Positions 1 through 10,094 of a DNA stretch of 64,000 nt are shown one piece after another; positions within the stretch are counted from its first letter, which is position 1; every line of letters starts with the position of its first letter. A model generated the notes under the pieces. It had not been told where the DNA came from, ran no database searches, and was given only the letters and a program-made list of their open reading frames with translations. The translations under genes were made by a program, and so were the position numbers. Source of the stretch: Paenibacillus xylaniclasticus (lineage in GTDB: Bacteria; Bacillota; Bacilli; Paenibacillales; Paenibacillaceae); the NCBI RefSeq assembly GCF_004001065.1, contig NZ_BIML01000008.1, positions 1 through 64,000 of the forward strand, given 5' to 3'.

Positions 1-6
1 TATTGT

Positions 7-83
7 CGCGGGGTGGAGCAGCTCGGTAGCTCGTCGGGCTCATAACCCGAAGGCCGCAGGTTCAAATCCTGCCCCCGCAACCA
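7..83 (+). tRNA. Initiator tRNA-Met (CAT anticodon)
   Basis: A complete 77-nt cloverleaf with an encoded 3' CCA. The anticodon stem-loop CGGGCTCATAACCCG carries CAT. The T-arm has GGTTCAAATCC. The molecule begins CGCGGGG and ends CCCCGCAACCA, so the first base (C) faces an A and is unpaired. Together with the three G-C pairs of the anticodon stem, this is the hallmark of the bacterial initiator (fMet) rather than the elongator. Confidence 0.95.
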
Positions 84-97
84 AATTTAACAGTTAG

Positions 98-123
98 AAG
101 CCACCAAACATGGTGGCTTTTTT
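98..123 (+). terminator. Intrinsic terminator after tRNA-fMet
   Basis: A perfect 9-bp stem (AAGCCACCA / TGGTGGCTT) with a 4-nt loop, followed by a T run. It sits 14 nt after the tRNA CCA end and closes that transcript. Confidence 0.88.
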
Positions 124-239
124 GACGTTTCAACATGAATACGTTCAATATCTTCTATTGACTGTGGTCATGATGGAATACTACACTAACGAGAGATAGG
201 ATACAAGCTGAGCTGGGACTCGGGAAGGGATATACAGCC

Positions 240-1502
240 ATGGATCAACAACGTTTACACCGACGTCATCATGATGTCATGAAGCTGGGAATTGCGATGA
301 GTCCTCGCGTATGGTTCAATGCGCGGATCGATATTATGGCGACGATGTTGTTCTCGTTGTTTAATGTTGTGATGAATCAGTTTTTTATGCCGTTCGCAAT
401 TCGCGAAGGGGCGAGCAATCTTCAGGTCGGCTTGCTGTCGGCAGCGCCTGCAATTGGACTTATTTTCTCGCCTTTATGGGCGGGGTTGATCGAACGGACT
501 CGCAAGCCATGGCCATTTTATTTTATACCCAATTATATTGGAAGATTGCTGCTAATTTTTCCAGCATTATATTCTCATCCGACCGTATATGTCGCTACTG
601 CTATTGGATATCAATTATTAATGGGCATTCAAGCTCCTGCCTATGCCTCGCTCGTATCCCGAATGTATCCGGGAGATGTACGAGGACGATTAATGGGTTA
701 TGTTCGGGTAGCGATGGGGGCTTTAATGATACCACTCGCGTACATCGTCGGCAGCTGGTCAGATGCAGCTGGGCCTATGGGGCCGCTCCTAACGGCTGCG
801 GTATTCGGAATCGTGTCGCTTGCATTGTTCAACACGATGCGGCTTGGCAAACAGCCTTCTGCTGCAAAGCCCGAGTATCAGAAGGTGAAGCGTTCCGTTA
901 AGGCAACATTGCGAGAACAATGGGAGCTGGTGAAAGGGAATCGTATACTGGTCGTATTTTTGCTGGCTACGACCTTCTCTGGTTTTGGCAACATGCTGTC
1001 AAATCCGTTATATCAAATTATTCAAGTTGATGTGCTAGAACTGTCGAATGTCCAGATTGGGATGGGACGGATTTCGTATTATTCGATTCTTCTTCTTACA
1101 TATTTATTCGCAGGCTGGATGATCGATCGTTTTGACATTCGCTATACTTTGATGGCCGGAATAGGCGCATATGCGGTCGTACCGATGATCTATGGCTTGT
1201 GGGGGACATATGGAGCCGTTATTATTGGCAATGGCATTCAAGGGCTGGGAGAGGCAATATGGGATCTCGGGATTCTGTCGTTTGTATCGCGCTTAGTGCC
1301 TGGGCGAGAGGCAACTGTATTCGGGATGCATCTGATGCTGTTCGGTTTCCGCGGAACGCTTGGCCCTCTGCTTGGGGCGGGGCTGTCCGAATCGGTTTCC
1401 TTATCTACGCTGCTTATAATAGCGTCTATCTGTGGCTGGATCGGTACTGTTCTGTTCGTGGCAGGCAGCCGTCAGCGGTCTCGAAAAATTCAGGTTAGCT
1501 AA
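240..1502 (+). CDS. MFS family transporter
   Basis: A 420-residue polytopic membrane protein with about 12 hydrophobic segments, the usual size for a major facilitator superfamily secondary transporter. Between the second and third helices there is a G-x-L-x-E-R-x-R/K-like loop (residues about 80-88, LIERTRKPW), the position of the conserved MFS loop motif. A basic central loop (residues about 200-225) separates the two six-helix halves. The ATG at 240 follows a GGGAAGGG stretch. The gene stands alone between the tRNA terminator and a convergent lipoate ligase gene. The substrate cannot be told from sequence; drug or sugar efflux are both possible. Confidence 0.82.
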   Translation: MDQQRLHRRHHDVMKLGIAMSPRVWFNARIDIMATMLFSLFNVVMNQFFMPFAIREGASNLQVGLLSAAPAIGLIFSPLWAGLIERTRKPWPFYFIPNYIGRLLLIFPALYSHPTVYVATAIGYQLLMGIQAPAYASLVSRMYPGDVRGRLMGYVRVAMGALMIPLAYIVGSWSDAAGPMGPLLTAAVFGIVSLALFNTMRLGKQPSAAKPEYQKVKRSVKATLREQWELVKGNRILVVFLLATTFSGFGNMLSNPLYQIIQVDVLELSNVQIGMGRISYYSILLLTYLFAGWMIDRFDIRYTLMAGIGAYAVVPMIYGLWGTYGAVIIGNGIQGLGEAIWDLGILSFVSRLVPGREATVFGMHLMLFGFRGTLGPLLGAGLSESVSLSTLLIIASICGWIGTVLFVAGSRQRSRKIQVS

Positions 1503-1514
1503 ACAAGAAGACAA

Positions 1515-1566
1515 CGGCTTGGAACAGATGAACGACGTGTCGTTCGCATGCGCCAAGCCGTTTGTC
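1515..1566. terminator. Terminator between convergent genes
   Basis: Outer arms CGGCTTGG (1515-1522) and CCAAGCCG (1553-1560) enclose a second small hairpin (GAACGAC / GTCGTTC). A T-rich tract follows on the plus strand and a moderately T-rich one on the minus strand. It lies between the MFS gene and the convergent lplA-type gene and may serve both. Confidence 0.65.
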
Positions 1567-1581
1567 TCTTTATACCCATGG

Positions 1582-2595
1582 TTAGACCAGCTTCTGCTCC
1601 TTCAACAGCAGCAAGTCGATGAATTGCTCCTTTGTTACGTTACCGAAATAGTAGCTTGCTTCGATTCCTTCAAGTGCTGATCGAATAGCGGTTTCTTCGT
1701 AACGTATTCCGGTTAGCCGCTGCTCGATATCGGATACATCGCCGACGCCGAAGAAATCACCGAATATACGGATTCCGCCGATATGTCCGTCCTGTACATC
1801 AAGCCGTACGTCAATAATGCCCGCAGCGAACTTGTACGCATTCTGGATGTTACATTTCGGCGAACGGCCAAAGTTCCAATCCCAAGTACGATAGCGTGAC
1901 TCGGACAACTCTCGAATCGCTTTCCAATCCTCTTCGGTCAGCCTATATTGAGGGACGTTTGAAGGCTCCATGCCGAAGATGCGGCGCAGCAGCTCGTCCC
2001 GGAATTGCTCGATTGTCAGTTCCTGCTGTAAAAATTCAGTAATGTTCGCAACGCGGGAGCGAACGGACTTGGTTGATTTGGATTCTATCTTCATCGGCTT
2101 CACTTTGAGCGCGGAAGCGACATGCTCCATCTCGGAATTGAACAGCAGCGTTCCATGGCTGAACATTCTACCACGGGTTGCGAACATCGCATTGCCGGAT
2201 ACTTTGCGTTCGCCAACCTGGATATCGTTGCGTCCGCTCAGCTCCGCATTGACGCCAAGCGCCTGCAGCGCATCGACAACAGGCTGTGTAAATTTACGGA
2301 AGTTGTGGAACGACTGGCCGTCATCCTTGGTTAGAAAGCTGAAGTTTAGATTGCCTTGATCGTGATATACGGCACCGCCTCCTGATAGACGGCGGACGAC
2401 ATGAATGCCGTGCTCCTCTACATATTCGGAGTTGATTTCCTCGATTGTGTTTTGATTTTTGCCAATGATGATGGACGGTTCGTTAATATAAAATAGCAGG
2501 TAGCTGTCCGTCATCGGCAGCTGCCGAAGCACATATTCCTCAATGGCCAAATTAATGGTCGGATCGGTAATGCCTAAGTTATCGATAAATAGCAA
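1582..2595 (-). CDS. lplJ: Lipoate-protein ligase A
   Basis: A cytosolic enzyme of 337 residues. It activates free lipoate with ATP to lipoyl-AMP and transfers it to the lysine of lipoyl domains (pyruvate and 2-oxoglutarate dehydrogenases, GcvH). The sequence shows the family landmarks: NEPSIIIGKNQN near residue 40, VVRRLSGGGAVYHDQGNLNFSF near 66-88 (lipoate/AMP binding), and GRNDIQVGERKVSGNA near 140-155, whose lysine is in the catalytic position. The C-terminal accessory domain is present, as in LplA and B. subtilis LplJ. The start is a TTG at 2595, preceded by GGGAGG with an 8-nt spacer. The gene is a single unit. Confidence 0.9.
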   Translation of the reverse strand: MLFIDNLGITDPTINLAIEEYVLRQLPMTDSYLLFYINEPSIIIGKNQNTIEEINSEYVEEHGIHVVRRLSGGGAVYHDQGNLNFSFLTKDDGQSFHNFRKFTQPVVDALQALGVNAELSGRNDIQVGERKVSGNAMFATRGRMFSHGTLLFNSEMEHVASALKVKPMKIESKSTKSVRSRVANITEFLQQELTIEQFRDELLRRIFGMEPSNVPQYRLTEEDWKAIRELSESRYRTWDWNFGRSPKCNIQNAYKFAAGIIDVRLDVQDGHIGGIRIFGDFFGVGDVSDIEQRLTGIRYEETAIRSALEGIEASYYFGNVTKEQFIDLLLLKEQKLV

Positions 2596-2679
2596 CGCTG
2601 GTTCCTCCCATACGATTCCTCATGGTGCTTGTACGTTATCGTATCATATTTAAGCGGGTCATTTCTAATTGGCTTGGTC

Positions 2680-3588
2680 TCACTCCCTATAGTAAGTGCG
2701 GAACACGATATCCTGATCATAATTGCCGAAGCCTCGGCCATATAGCGTCATGCCTCCGACGTGTACCGCATCCTCGTCGACTGCGAAGCGAAGCGTCCAT
2801 TGATTGCGTTCCAGCTCGATATCACGAAGTCCGACGGATGACAGCTTCATACCATCGATGAAGGTGCCCTCCTCGGTAATACGAAGCACTTTAAGGAAGC
2901 CATATTGGTTAATATGGTCCGGCCACCAGTCCGGCGTAAAGGAGCCTCGTCCGTTGCCGGAGTCTCCAGGACTAGTCCAGCTGCCAAGCGAAGTCCGGTT
3001 CAACTCGAACCGAATATCACTGGGCCAATTCGGGTTCGTACCGGGAGCTTCCGATGACAGCTCCATTGAAACTTCAATTTCAATAAGCTTCTGGGAAGCA
3101 AGCAGATAGTTCGGGATCTTGTATTCGACGAAGCCTTTGCCGAACCATAGGATATTGGCATGCATTCGTTCAGGAGAGAAGAAGTAACGCGGATCGTCAA
3201 ATTGCCCGATATATTGTGATTTTGTTGCGAGTCCGCAGGTCGGATGAATGTCAAAGGACGTATAGTGCCCGATTGGAATCGACACCTCGTGCATGAACCG
3301 GGGAGATTCCTCTGAATGCGGCAGTGTGATTTCGATCCGTTCCTCGGCTAAGGAATTAAGCTTGTGAGTACCGCCGTTTCTCCGTACCATATCGGAACGG
3401 ATAAGACCAGCCTGTTGAAGCTTGCGGATATGCATTGTCACAATGGCTGGGCTTAATTGCAGCCGCTCGGCAATATCTTTGTTGTTCATCGGTTGATCAG
3501 CAAGCAGCTGTAAGATCCGAAGCCGGACCTCACTAGCTAATGCTTCGTATAGTGGAAGCCATTGGGCATCAGTGTTAGCTTTGATCAT
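2680..3588 (-). CDS. ArsR-type winged-helix regulator with large C-terminal domain
   Basis: A 302-residue protein. Residues about 10-85 form an ArsR-like winged helix-turn-helix (EALASEVRLRILQLL, then NNKDIAERLQLSPAIVTMHIRKL). The remaining roughly 210 residues are not part of ordinary ArsR repressors, which are about 100 residues long. This part is rich in aromatic residues, as expected for a beta-rich ligand-binding domain. I chose ATG 3588 because GGGGGAG lies 8 nt upstream; an in-frame codon at 3627 has no such site. No metal-binding ELCVCDL-type cysteine motif is present. It is divergent from the arabinofuranosidase gene, so a sugar-responsive role in controlling that gene is a reasonable inference. 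Confidence 0.75.
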   Translation of the reverse strand: MIKANTDAQWLPLYEALASEVRLRILQLLADQPMNNKDIAERLQLSPAIVTMHIRKLQQAGLIRSDMVRRNGGTHKLNSLAEERIEITLPHSEESPRFMHEVSIPIGHYTSFDIHPTCGLATKSQYIGQFDDPRYFFSPERMHANILWFGKGFVEYKIPNYLLASQKLIEIEVSMELSSEAPGTNPNWPSDIRFELNRTSLGSWTSPGDSGNGRGSFTPDWWPDHINQYGFLKVLRITEEGTFIDGMKLSSVGLRDIELERNQWTLRFAVDEDAVHVGGMTLYGRGFGNYDQDIVFRTYYRE

Positions 3589-3699
3589 AAATGATACTCC
3601 CCCAGACCTGAATTGGACGGCAATCAAGCATATATAATGCGCTTAAATTAATATAAACATAAATTCAAAAAAAGAAAAGAGTATATCATGAAAAAAGTG

Positions 3700-3728
3700 T
3701 TGCATACAGGCGGGTGATCGTATTAAAT
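3700..3728 (+). promoter_or_regulatory. Candidate promoter of the GH51 gene
   Basis: TTGCAT (3700-3705) and TTAAAT (3723-3728) are separated by 17 bp, a fair SigA-type match 77 nt upstream of the GH51 start codon. Confidence 0.5.
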
Positions 3729-3757
3729 AAGGATATGGATTAACTTGTGCTAAATAC

Positions 3758-3777
3758 AATTAATAATTTCATTAATT
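3758..3777. promoter_or_regulatory. Inverted repeat, candidate operator
   Basis: AATTAAT and ATTAATT are perfect 7-bp arms around a 6-nt centre. The repeat lies between the candidate promoter and the ribosome binding site of the GH51 gene, in the region shared with the divergent ArsR-type regulator. Position suggests an operator. The DNA here is very A+T-rich, so chance is possible. Confidence 0.35.
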
Positions 3778-3789
3778 CAAAGATTTTGA

Positions 3790-5310
<1,521 letters not shown>

Positions 5311-5322
5311 TACACAGACTGA

Positions 5323-5365
5323 AGGGCTATCCTTCCAGCATCAGCTGGGAGGGTAGCCTTTGTTG
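5323..5365 (+). terminator. Terminator after abfA
   Basis: A long stem: GGCTATCCTTCCAGC pairs with GCTGGGAGGGTAGCC with one G-T pair and a bulge. A short T-rich tail follows, directly after the GH51 stop codon. Confidence 0.8.
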
Positions 5366-5516
5366 TTGATATGAGGTTAGCAGCGCAGACTTCCGGACAA
5401 TGAAAGGAGGAAGATCGGCTCACAGTGCTACCGCTGGTGGTTAATCATAACTATTGAGAGGGAAGTCTAGGAGACTAAAGTACGGATATGGTATGCTTAG
5501 GCACGGAGGGATGATG

Positions 5517-6386
5517 ATGAAAGCGGACGAGGCGGGTACGAAGACATATAGAGAGGCACCCCTCAAAGGAAAAGTTCATTACTGGCTTGCCGCTGTGCGG
5601 CCATCCTTGCCGATCTACGTGGAGAGTCTGGGCTACAATCCGGTTCAGGAAACGATCAATCGCCATGCAGGTTACCCGTGCTTTCATTGGCTTCATACCG
5701 TGCAAGGAGAAGGGATCATCGAGGTGGCAGGGCAGCAGATGACGCTCCCGGTCCAAACGGGTTTTCTGCTTTATCCGCATATTAAGCACAGCTATAGGCC
5801 AAATGGTGGCAGCTGGTCGACAGAATATGTTACGTTCGATGGGCCTCAAGCGGCGGCGATAATGACGACGCTTGGCTTTCGACATTCGGAATGGTTCCGG
5901 TGGGAGAAAGGGACTGAGCTTGACGATCAGCTGGGGCGAATGCTGGGGGAGGTACAACGAGAGGATGATCGGTCGGGTCTGGATGCCTCCAGCGGTTTGT
6001 ACCGGTTCTTGCTGCTGCTCAAAAAATATGGACAAGTCCGCACTGGCTCCTCGCTGTTTCATCATATGGAGAAACTGAATCCGCTGCTTACTTGGCTGGA
6101 CGAACGATATGGCGATCCGTCAATCGGCTTGCCGGAGATGGCCGAGCAGCTTCATGTAACTCCGCGATATTTGAACATGTTGTTCCATAAAGCGCTGGGC
6201 ATGACGGCGTATACGTATTTAATTCGATTAAGGCTGACGAAGGCCAAAGGGCTGTTGTCCGGCAATGAGCACAAAAGTGTTCATCAGATTGCGCAGGAGG
6301 TCGGTTATCGGGACGCCAGCCACTTTATTGCTGTATTCCGCAAGTCAGAGGGCATGACGCCAGAACAATTTCGCAGGCTCCATTAA
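5517..6386 (+). CDS. AraC family transcriptional regulator
   Basis: 289 residues. The N-terminal two thirds is an AraC-type cupin (sensor) domain, with HTVQGEGIIEVAGQQ and LLYPHIKHSYRP. The last 100 residues hold the two helix-turn-helix units: LPEMAEQLHVTPRYLNMLFHKALG, and VHQIAQEVGYRDASHFIAVFRKSEGMTPEQFR, the typical AraC signature. Three consecutive ATG codons occur at 5511-5519. The third (5517) is best placed, 7 nt after GGAGG. It probably regulates sugar-use genes nearby, either the GH51 gene before it or the two-component/importer block after it. The ligand is unknown. Confidence 0.88.
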   Translation: MKADEAGTKTYREAPLKGKVHYWLAAVRPSLPIYVESLGYNPVQETINRHAGYPCFHWLHTVQGEGIIEVAGQQMTLPVQTGFLLYPHIKHSYRPNGGSWSTEYVTFDGPQAAAIMTTLGFRHSEWFRWEKGTELDDQLGRMLGEVQREDDRSGLDASSGLYRFLLLLKKYGQVRTGSSLFHHMEKLNPLLTWLDERYGDPSIGLPEMAEQLHVTPRYLNMLFHKALGMTAYTYLIRLRLTKAKGLLSGNEHKSVHQIAQEVGYRDASHFIAVFRKSEGMTPEQFRRLH

Positions 6387-6432
6387 TCAATGTCATGTAT
6401 AATAAGGGACAAAATTCGCCGCCATCTAATCT

Positions 6433-8256
6433 ATGCGGTACGAACAGGCAGGTATGATGATGTATCGGTTGCTATCGAGTTGGCTGAACAATATGAAAAT
6501 ACGGTCCAAGCTGTTTCTGTCGCTGCTGCTCGTCGTAGCTGTGCCGGTTCTGATCGTTGGTCTGTTTCTTACGGTTGAATTCCGCGAGAAGGTGCTCGAT
6601 GATGCGGTGTCGCAATCGTTGAATAACGTCTATCGAATAAAACAGCGTACCTCTGAGCTTATGTCGGTGCCGATTGAAGCATCGAACACGCTAATGTATG
6701 ACGAACAGCTGAAGCATATCGTGACGACGAAGTATGAACGGGCGATCGATGTGTTTCTCGCATACCGGGATTATAGTGCGTTCCGTAATTTGTTGAATTT
6801 GCATACGGAAATAAGCAGCATCAGAATATATACAGAGAATCCAACGCTGCTGGACAACTGGGAGTTTATGAAGCTGACCCCAGCGACAGCGCAGTCGTTC
6901 TGGTACATCGCGGCGAAGCAGGATTCACTTGCGCAGTGGTACTTTATCGACGAAGAGACGAGCCCAGGTGTGAAAAGACTGAGCCTCGTCCGCAGGGTCG
7001 ATTTTATGGAATACCGGACAAGCGCAGTGCTAGTTATTTCGTTGAACCGTACAGAGCTTGCCTCGATACTTATGAATGAGCCGTTCGATACGATGATTAT
7101 CGACTCGAACAATTATGTCGTTGTCTCGACCCGCAAGTCAGATGAAGGCAGCGAGTTGACAGACGTCAACATTCGACATTTACTTGATGAGAACGGCGAC
7201 GGAACCTATAATACCGTCGTTGATGGCAGGCGGTCAAAGGTTGTTGTCGAGTCGTTACATCCGTCATCAAGCCGTAATGGACTGCGGATTGTATCGGTCA
7301 TTCGGATTGACAGCATCGTGAAGGATGCTAATCGGATCAGCTTTCTTGGCCTTGGCACGATGCTGATTAGTTTTATCGTAGCTATCATTATGATTTCATT
7401 TGTATCCAAGCTGTTGTCGAACCGTCTTCTTACGTTAAGTCGGGAGATGAACAAGGTAGCTTCAGGTAATCTAAAAGGATCGCTGCGAATCGATGGTAAC
7501 GATGAGATCGGCCAACTGTCTAGACAATTCAACGCCATGATGAAGAGTATTCGCGATCTTATGGAGGAAGTGAAGGAGACTAATCTACAGCGCAATAGGC
7601 TGCAGATGAAACAAAAAGAGATTAAGCTGCGGATGATGGCGAGCCAGATTAATCCTCATTTTCTGTTCAATGCGCTGGAGTCGATTCGGATGAAAGCTCA
7701 TATGAACAAACAGACAGAGATCGCTCAGACCGTGAAATTGCTCGGAACGCTAATGCGTAAAAATTTGGAAATTGGTGGTTCAAGCATTGCTCTTAGCGAC
7801 GAGATTGACATCGTTCGCTGCTATTTGGAAATTCAGCGGTTCCGATTCGGAGACCGTCTTGTTTTTGAGCTGGATATCGCTCCCGAATCGATGTCGCTGC
7901 GAGTCCCGCCGCTTATCGTGCAGCCGCTCGTCGAGAATGCGGTTGTTCATGGGCTTGAGACGAAGGAAGAGGGAGGGTGCGTAATCATTCGTACGCGTGT
8001 AACCGATAACTTCAAGAAGCTCATCATCGAAATTGCGGATAATGGGCAGGGCATGGAGGAGCAGCGGCTACTTGAGCTTCTGGAGTCGCTTGAGGATATG
8101 GAAGACCGTGAGGGCTACCGGATCGGGATGAGGAATGTGCACCAACGGTTAAAGCTGATGCATGGAGATGCGTATACTTTAACACTGGAAAGTACACCTG
8201 AGCAGGGCACATTCATCCGGCTGGAGCTGCCAACAAGGAGTGACGCAGATGTATAA
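6433..8256 (+). CDS. YesM-type sensor histidine kinase
   Basis: 607 residues. Two membrane helices (about 28-48 and 305-330) flank a large extracytoplasmic sensor region. A HAMP domain follows (SRQFNAMMKSI region), then a coiled stretch. The phosphoacceptor region of the LytS/YesM class is QINPHFLFNALESIRMKAH (about 402-420). The ATPase domain shows N and G boxes (QPLVENAVVHGL and IADNGQGM). Such kinases sense sugars or binding-protein complexes and phosphorylate AraC-type response regulators such as the next gene product. The start is uncertain: ATG 6433 lacks a good site, while ATG 6460 lies after AGGCAGGT. The gene overlaps the response regulator by 8 nt. Confidence 0.9.
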   Translation: MRYEQAGMMMYRLLSSWLNNMKIRSKLFLSLLLVVAVPVLIVGLFLTVEFREKVLDDAVSQSLNNVYRIKQRTSELMSVPIEASNTLMYDEQLKHIVTTKYERAIDVFLAYRDYSAFRNLLNLHTEISSIRIYTENPTLLDNWEFMKLTPATAQSFWYIAAKQDSLAQWYFIDEETSPGVKRLSLVRRVDFMEYRTSAVLVISLNRTELASILMNEPFDTMIIDSNNYVVVSTRKSDEGSELTDVNIRHLLDENGDGTYNTVVDGRRSKVVVESLHPSSSRNGLRIVSVIRIDSIVKDANRISFLGLGTMLISFIVAIIMISFVSKLLSNRLLTLSREMNKVASGNLKGSLRIDGNDEIGQLSRQFNAMMKSIRDLMEEVKETNLQRNRLQMKQKEIKLRMMASQINPHFLFNALESIRMKAHMNKQTEIAQTVKLLGTLMRKNLEIGGSSIALSDEIDIVRCYLEIQRFRFGDRLVFELDIAPESMSLRVPPLIVQPLVENAVVHGLETKEEGGCVIIRTRVTDNFKKLIIEIADNGQGMEEQRLLELLESLEDMEDREGYRIGMRNVHQRLKLMHGDAYTLTLESTPEQGTFIRLELPTRSDADV

Positions 8257-9796
8257 CGTGATGATTGTAGATGACGAACCAACGATCCGAGAAGGGATGA
8301 CGACGCTGATTGAGTGGGGGACGTACGGGTTTACCGTATGCGGCACAGCAGCGAACGGCAGAGAAGCGCTGGCGAGAGTAGAGGAGCTGAAGCCGGATCT
8401 GATGCTCGTCGATATTCGGATGCCGGGCATGAATGGACTGGAGCTGATCGAGCGGATTCGGGAAAGCAACGATCGCTGTCATTTTTTAATATTGAGCGGG
8501 TATTCTGACTTCGAGTATGCACGAAAAGCGATCGGTTTCCGTGTAGATGGATATTTGCTCAAGCCAGTGAATGAAGAGGAGCTCTGTCAAAGTCTAGAAC
8601 GGATACAGGAAAGTTTGATCGCCGAGAAGGAAGCGCAGCGTCAGCATGACGAAGAGGTCGCTTGGCGAGGGGAGCAGATACTGAAATCGATCATATCCGG
8701 TGCAGCGGGAGATAGCTTGACGGACGAGCTGTGGAAGCCGATCGCCAAGCGGTTGTCCATTGAATGGCCCGGCTACCGGGTGGCGCTGGCAGAGATTGAT
8801 CCCGGTGAAGACAACGATCCGGGCAAGATAAGCTTATTGAAGCGGAAATGGAGCAAGGAGCTTCAAGCCGGTAATCAGGGGTTTGTCTTCCTAATCGAGC
8901 CGTATATCGGAATATTGCTGCGTCAAGAAGCGGGAGTCAGCCTGACCGACACGGAGCTGCTTCGGCTGCTGCTTTCGAATGGATATACGGAAGAGGTGTT
9001 CGTGTCGGTCGGCGGTGCGGTATCTACATTCCGGCATGTTAAGCAATCGTATGACAGTGCGCTTGCAGGGCTGAAGTATCGGTTCGCGCTTGGTACGGGT
9101 GTCATTATGAATGCGGACGAGACAGCTTCTAAGGAGCTGGGAGAGCCGTCTGAGCTGCCGATTGAAGACTTGGCGGAGCAGTTATTCTATGCGATGGATA
9201 TCGGGAATATGAAGAGTGCGATTCAGACCGTTGAGACGGCTGCCGCTCAGATGGCTGGAACGCTTCTGCCCGAGGAGACGGTGAAATCGAATTTTGCCCA
9301 TATGTTGTCCACTGCATTAAATAAGCTTGTCAACGCTAACCCGCGGATCTATACGTCAATCCAATCGTTCGCGCCGGCAATCTCGGATATATTCCGCCAG
9401 AAGAGCATGAGTTCGCTCATAGAGCATATGAGCCGGATGATCGATGATGCTGTTCGTCAATCAGCTACTGAACACGGATCAGAGACTAAGATTAAGCAAA
9501 TTGAAGATTTTATCCGGCGTCATTACCGGGAGAATTTGAAGCTGGAGACGTTGGCTGACCTGTTCAACTACAATAGCAGCTACTTAGGTAAGCTATTTAA
9601 GACGCATACGGGGGACCATTTTAATACGTATCTCGATAAGGTCCGAATTGACCATGCGAAGGAGCTGTTAGCGCAAGGATTGAAGGTGCATCAAGTAGCG
9701 GAGATGGTCGGATACGGCAGCGTTGATTATTTTCATACAAAGTTTAAGAAATACGAAGGAGTTTCGCCGTCAGTCTTCAAGGGCGGCAAATTGTAA
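8249..9796 (+). CDS. YesN-type AraC response regulator
   Basis: 515 residues. The N-terminal receiver domain has the acidic pair VDDE (8-10), phospho-acceptor Asp55 in LMLVDIRMPG and a conserved lysine in YLLKPVNEEEL. A long central region (about 130-405) is of unknown function. The C-terminal AraC-type double helix-turn-helix (about 410-510) includes ETLADLFNYNSSYLGKLFKTHTG and VAEMVGYGSVDYFHTKFKKYEGVSPS. ATG 8249 has AAGGAG 8 nt upstream and overlaps the end of the kinase gene, implying translational coupling. By family precedent it activates the sugar importer that follows. Confidence 0.92.
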   Translation: MYNVMIVDDEPTIREGMTTLIEWGTYGFTVCGTAANGREALARVEELKPDLMLVDIRMPGMNGLELIERIRESNDRCHFLILSGYSDFEYARKAIGFRVDGYLLKPVNEEELCQSLERIQESLIAEKEAQRQHDEEVAWRGEQILKSIISGAAGDSLTDELWKPIAKRLSIEWPGYRVALAEIDPGEDNDPGKISLLKRKWSKELQAGNQGFVFLIEPYIGILLRQEAGVSLTDTELLRLLLSNGYTEEVFVSVGGAVSTFRHVKQSYDSALAGLKYRFALGTGVIMNADETASKELGEPSELPIEDLAEQLFYAMDIGNMKSAIQTVETAAAQMAGTLLPEETVKSNFAHMLSTALNKLVNANPRIYTSIQSFAPAISDIFRQKSMSSLIEHMSRMIDDAVRQSATEHGSETKIKQIEDFIRRHYRENLKLETLADLFNYNSSYLGKLFKTHTGDHFNTYLDKVRIDHAKELLAQGLKVHQVAEMVGYGSVDYFHTKFKKYEGVSPSVFKGGKL

Positions 9797-9814
9797 CGCT
9801 AGAACGATATCATT

Positions 9815-9846
9815 AACCGCGCGGCGATGCCGTGCGGTTTTGTTTT
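9815..9846 (+). terminator. Terminator after the two-component genes
   Basis: CCGCGCGGC (9817-9825) and GCCGTGCGG (9829-9837) form a 9-bp stem with one G-T pair and a 3-nt loop, followed by TTTTGTTTT. It separates the two-component genes from the importer operon. Confidence 0.88.
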
Positions 9847-9941
9847 GATGCGGGAATGTCGGATATGTACCGGATTTTATAGCGGATTTATCGGGTAGGT
9901 TTGCAGGCGTAAGCTGGTGTACGATAAAGTCACAAAGATGT

Positions 9942-9956
9942 TTGGAACCGCTTACA
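9942..9956 (+). promoter_or_regulatory. Candidate catabolite-responsive element (cre)
   Basis: TTGGAACCGCTTACA matches the published cre consensus WTGNAANCGNWNNCW at every fixed position. It lies about 150 nt upstream of the sugar permease genes, where CcpA binding would repress them in rich sugar. The stretch 9847-10094 contains no other gene that I can support. Confidence 0.55.
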
Positions 9957-10094
9957 GCACAGTGAATACGCTATTTTCCATAATAGGATGGAGAATGGGC
10001 TGGCGAAATTTTATATGATTTTTGCACGAATCTATCGGGTGTGAAACGGCTATAACCATCCCTTATGATGGAGACATACAAAAGGAGGGTTAGT

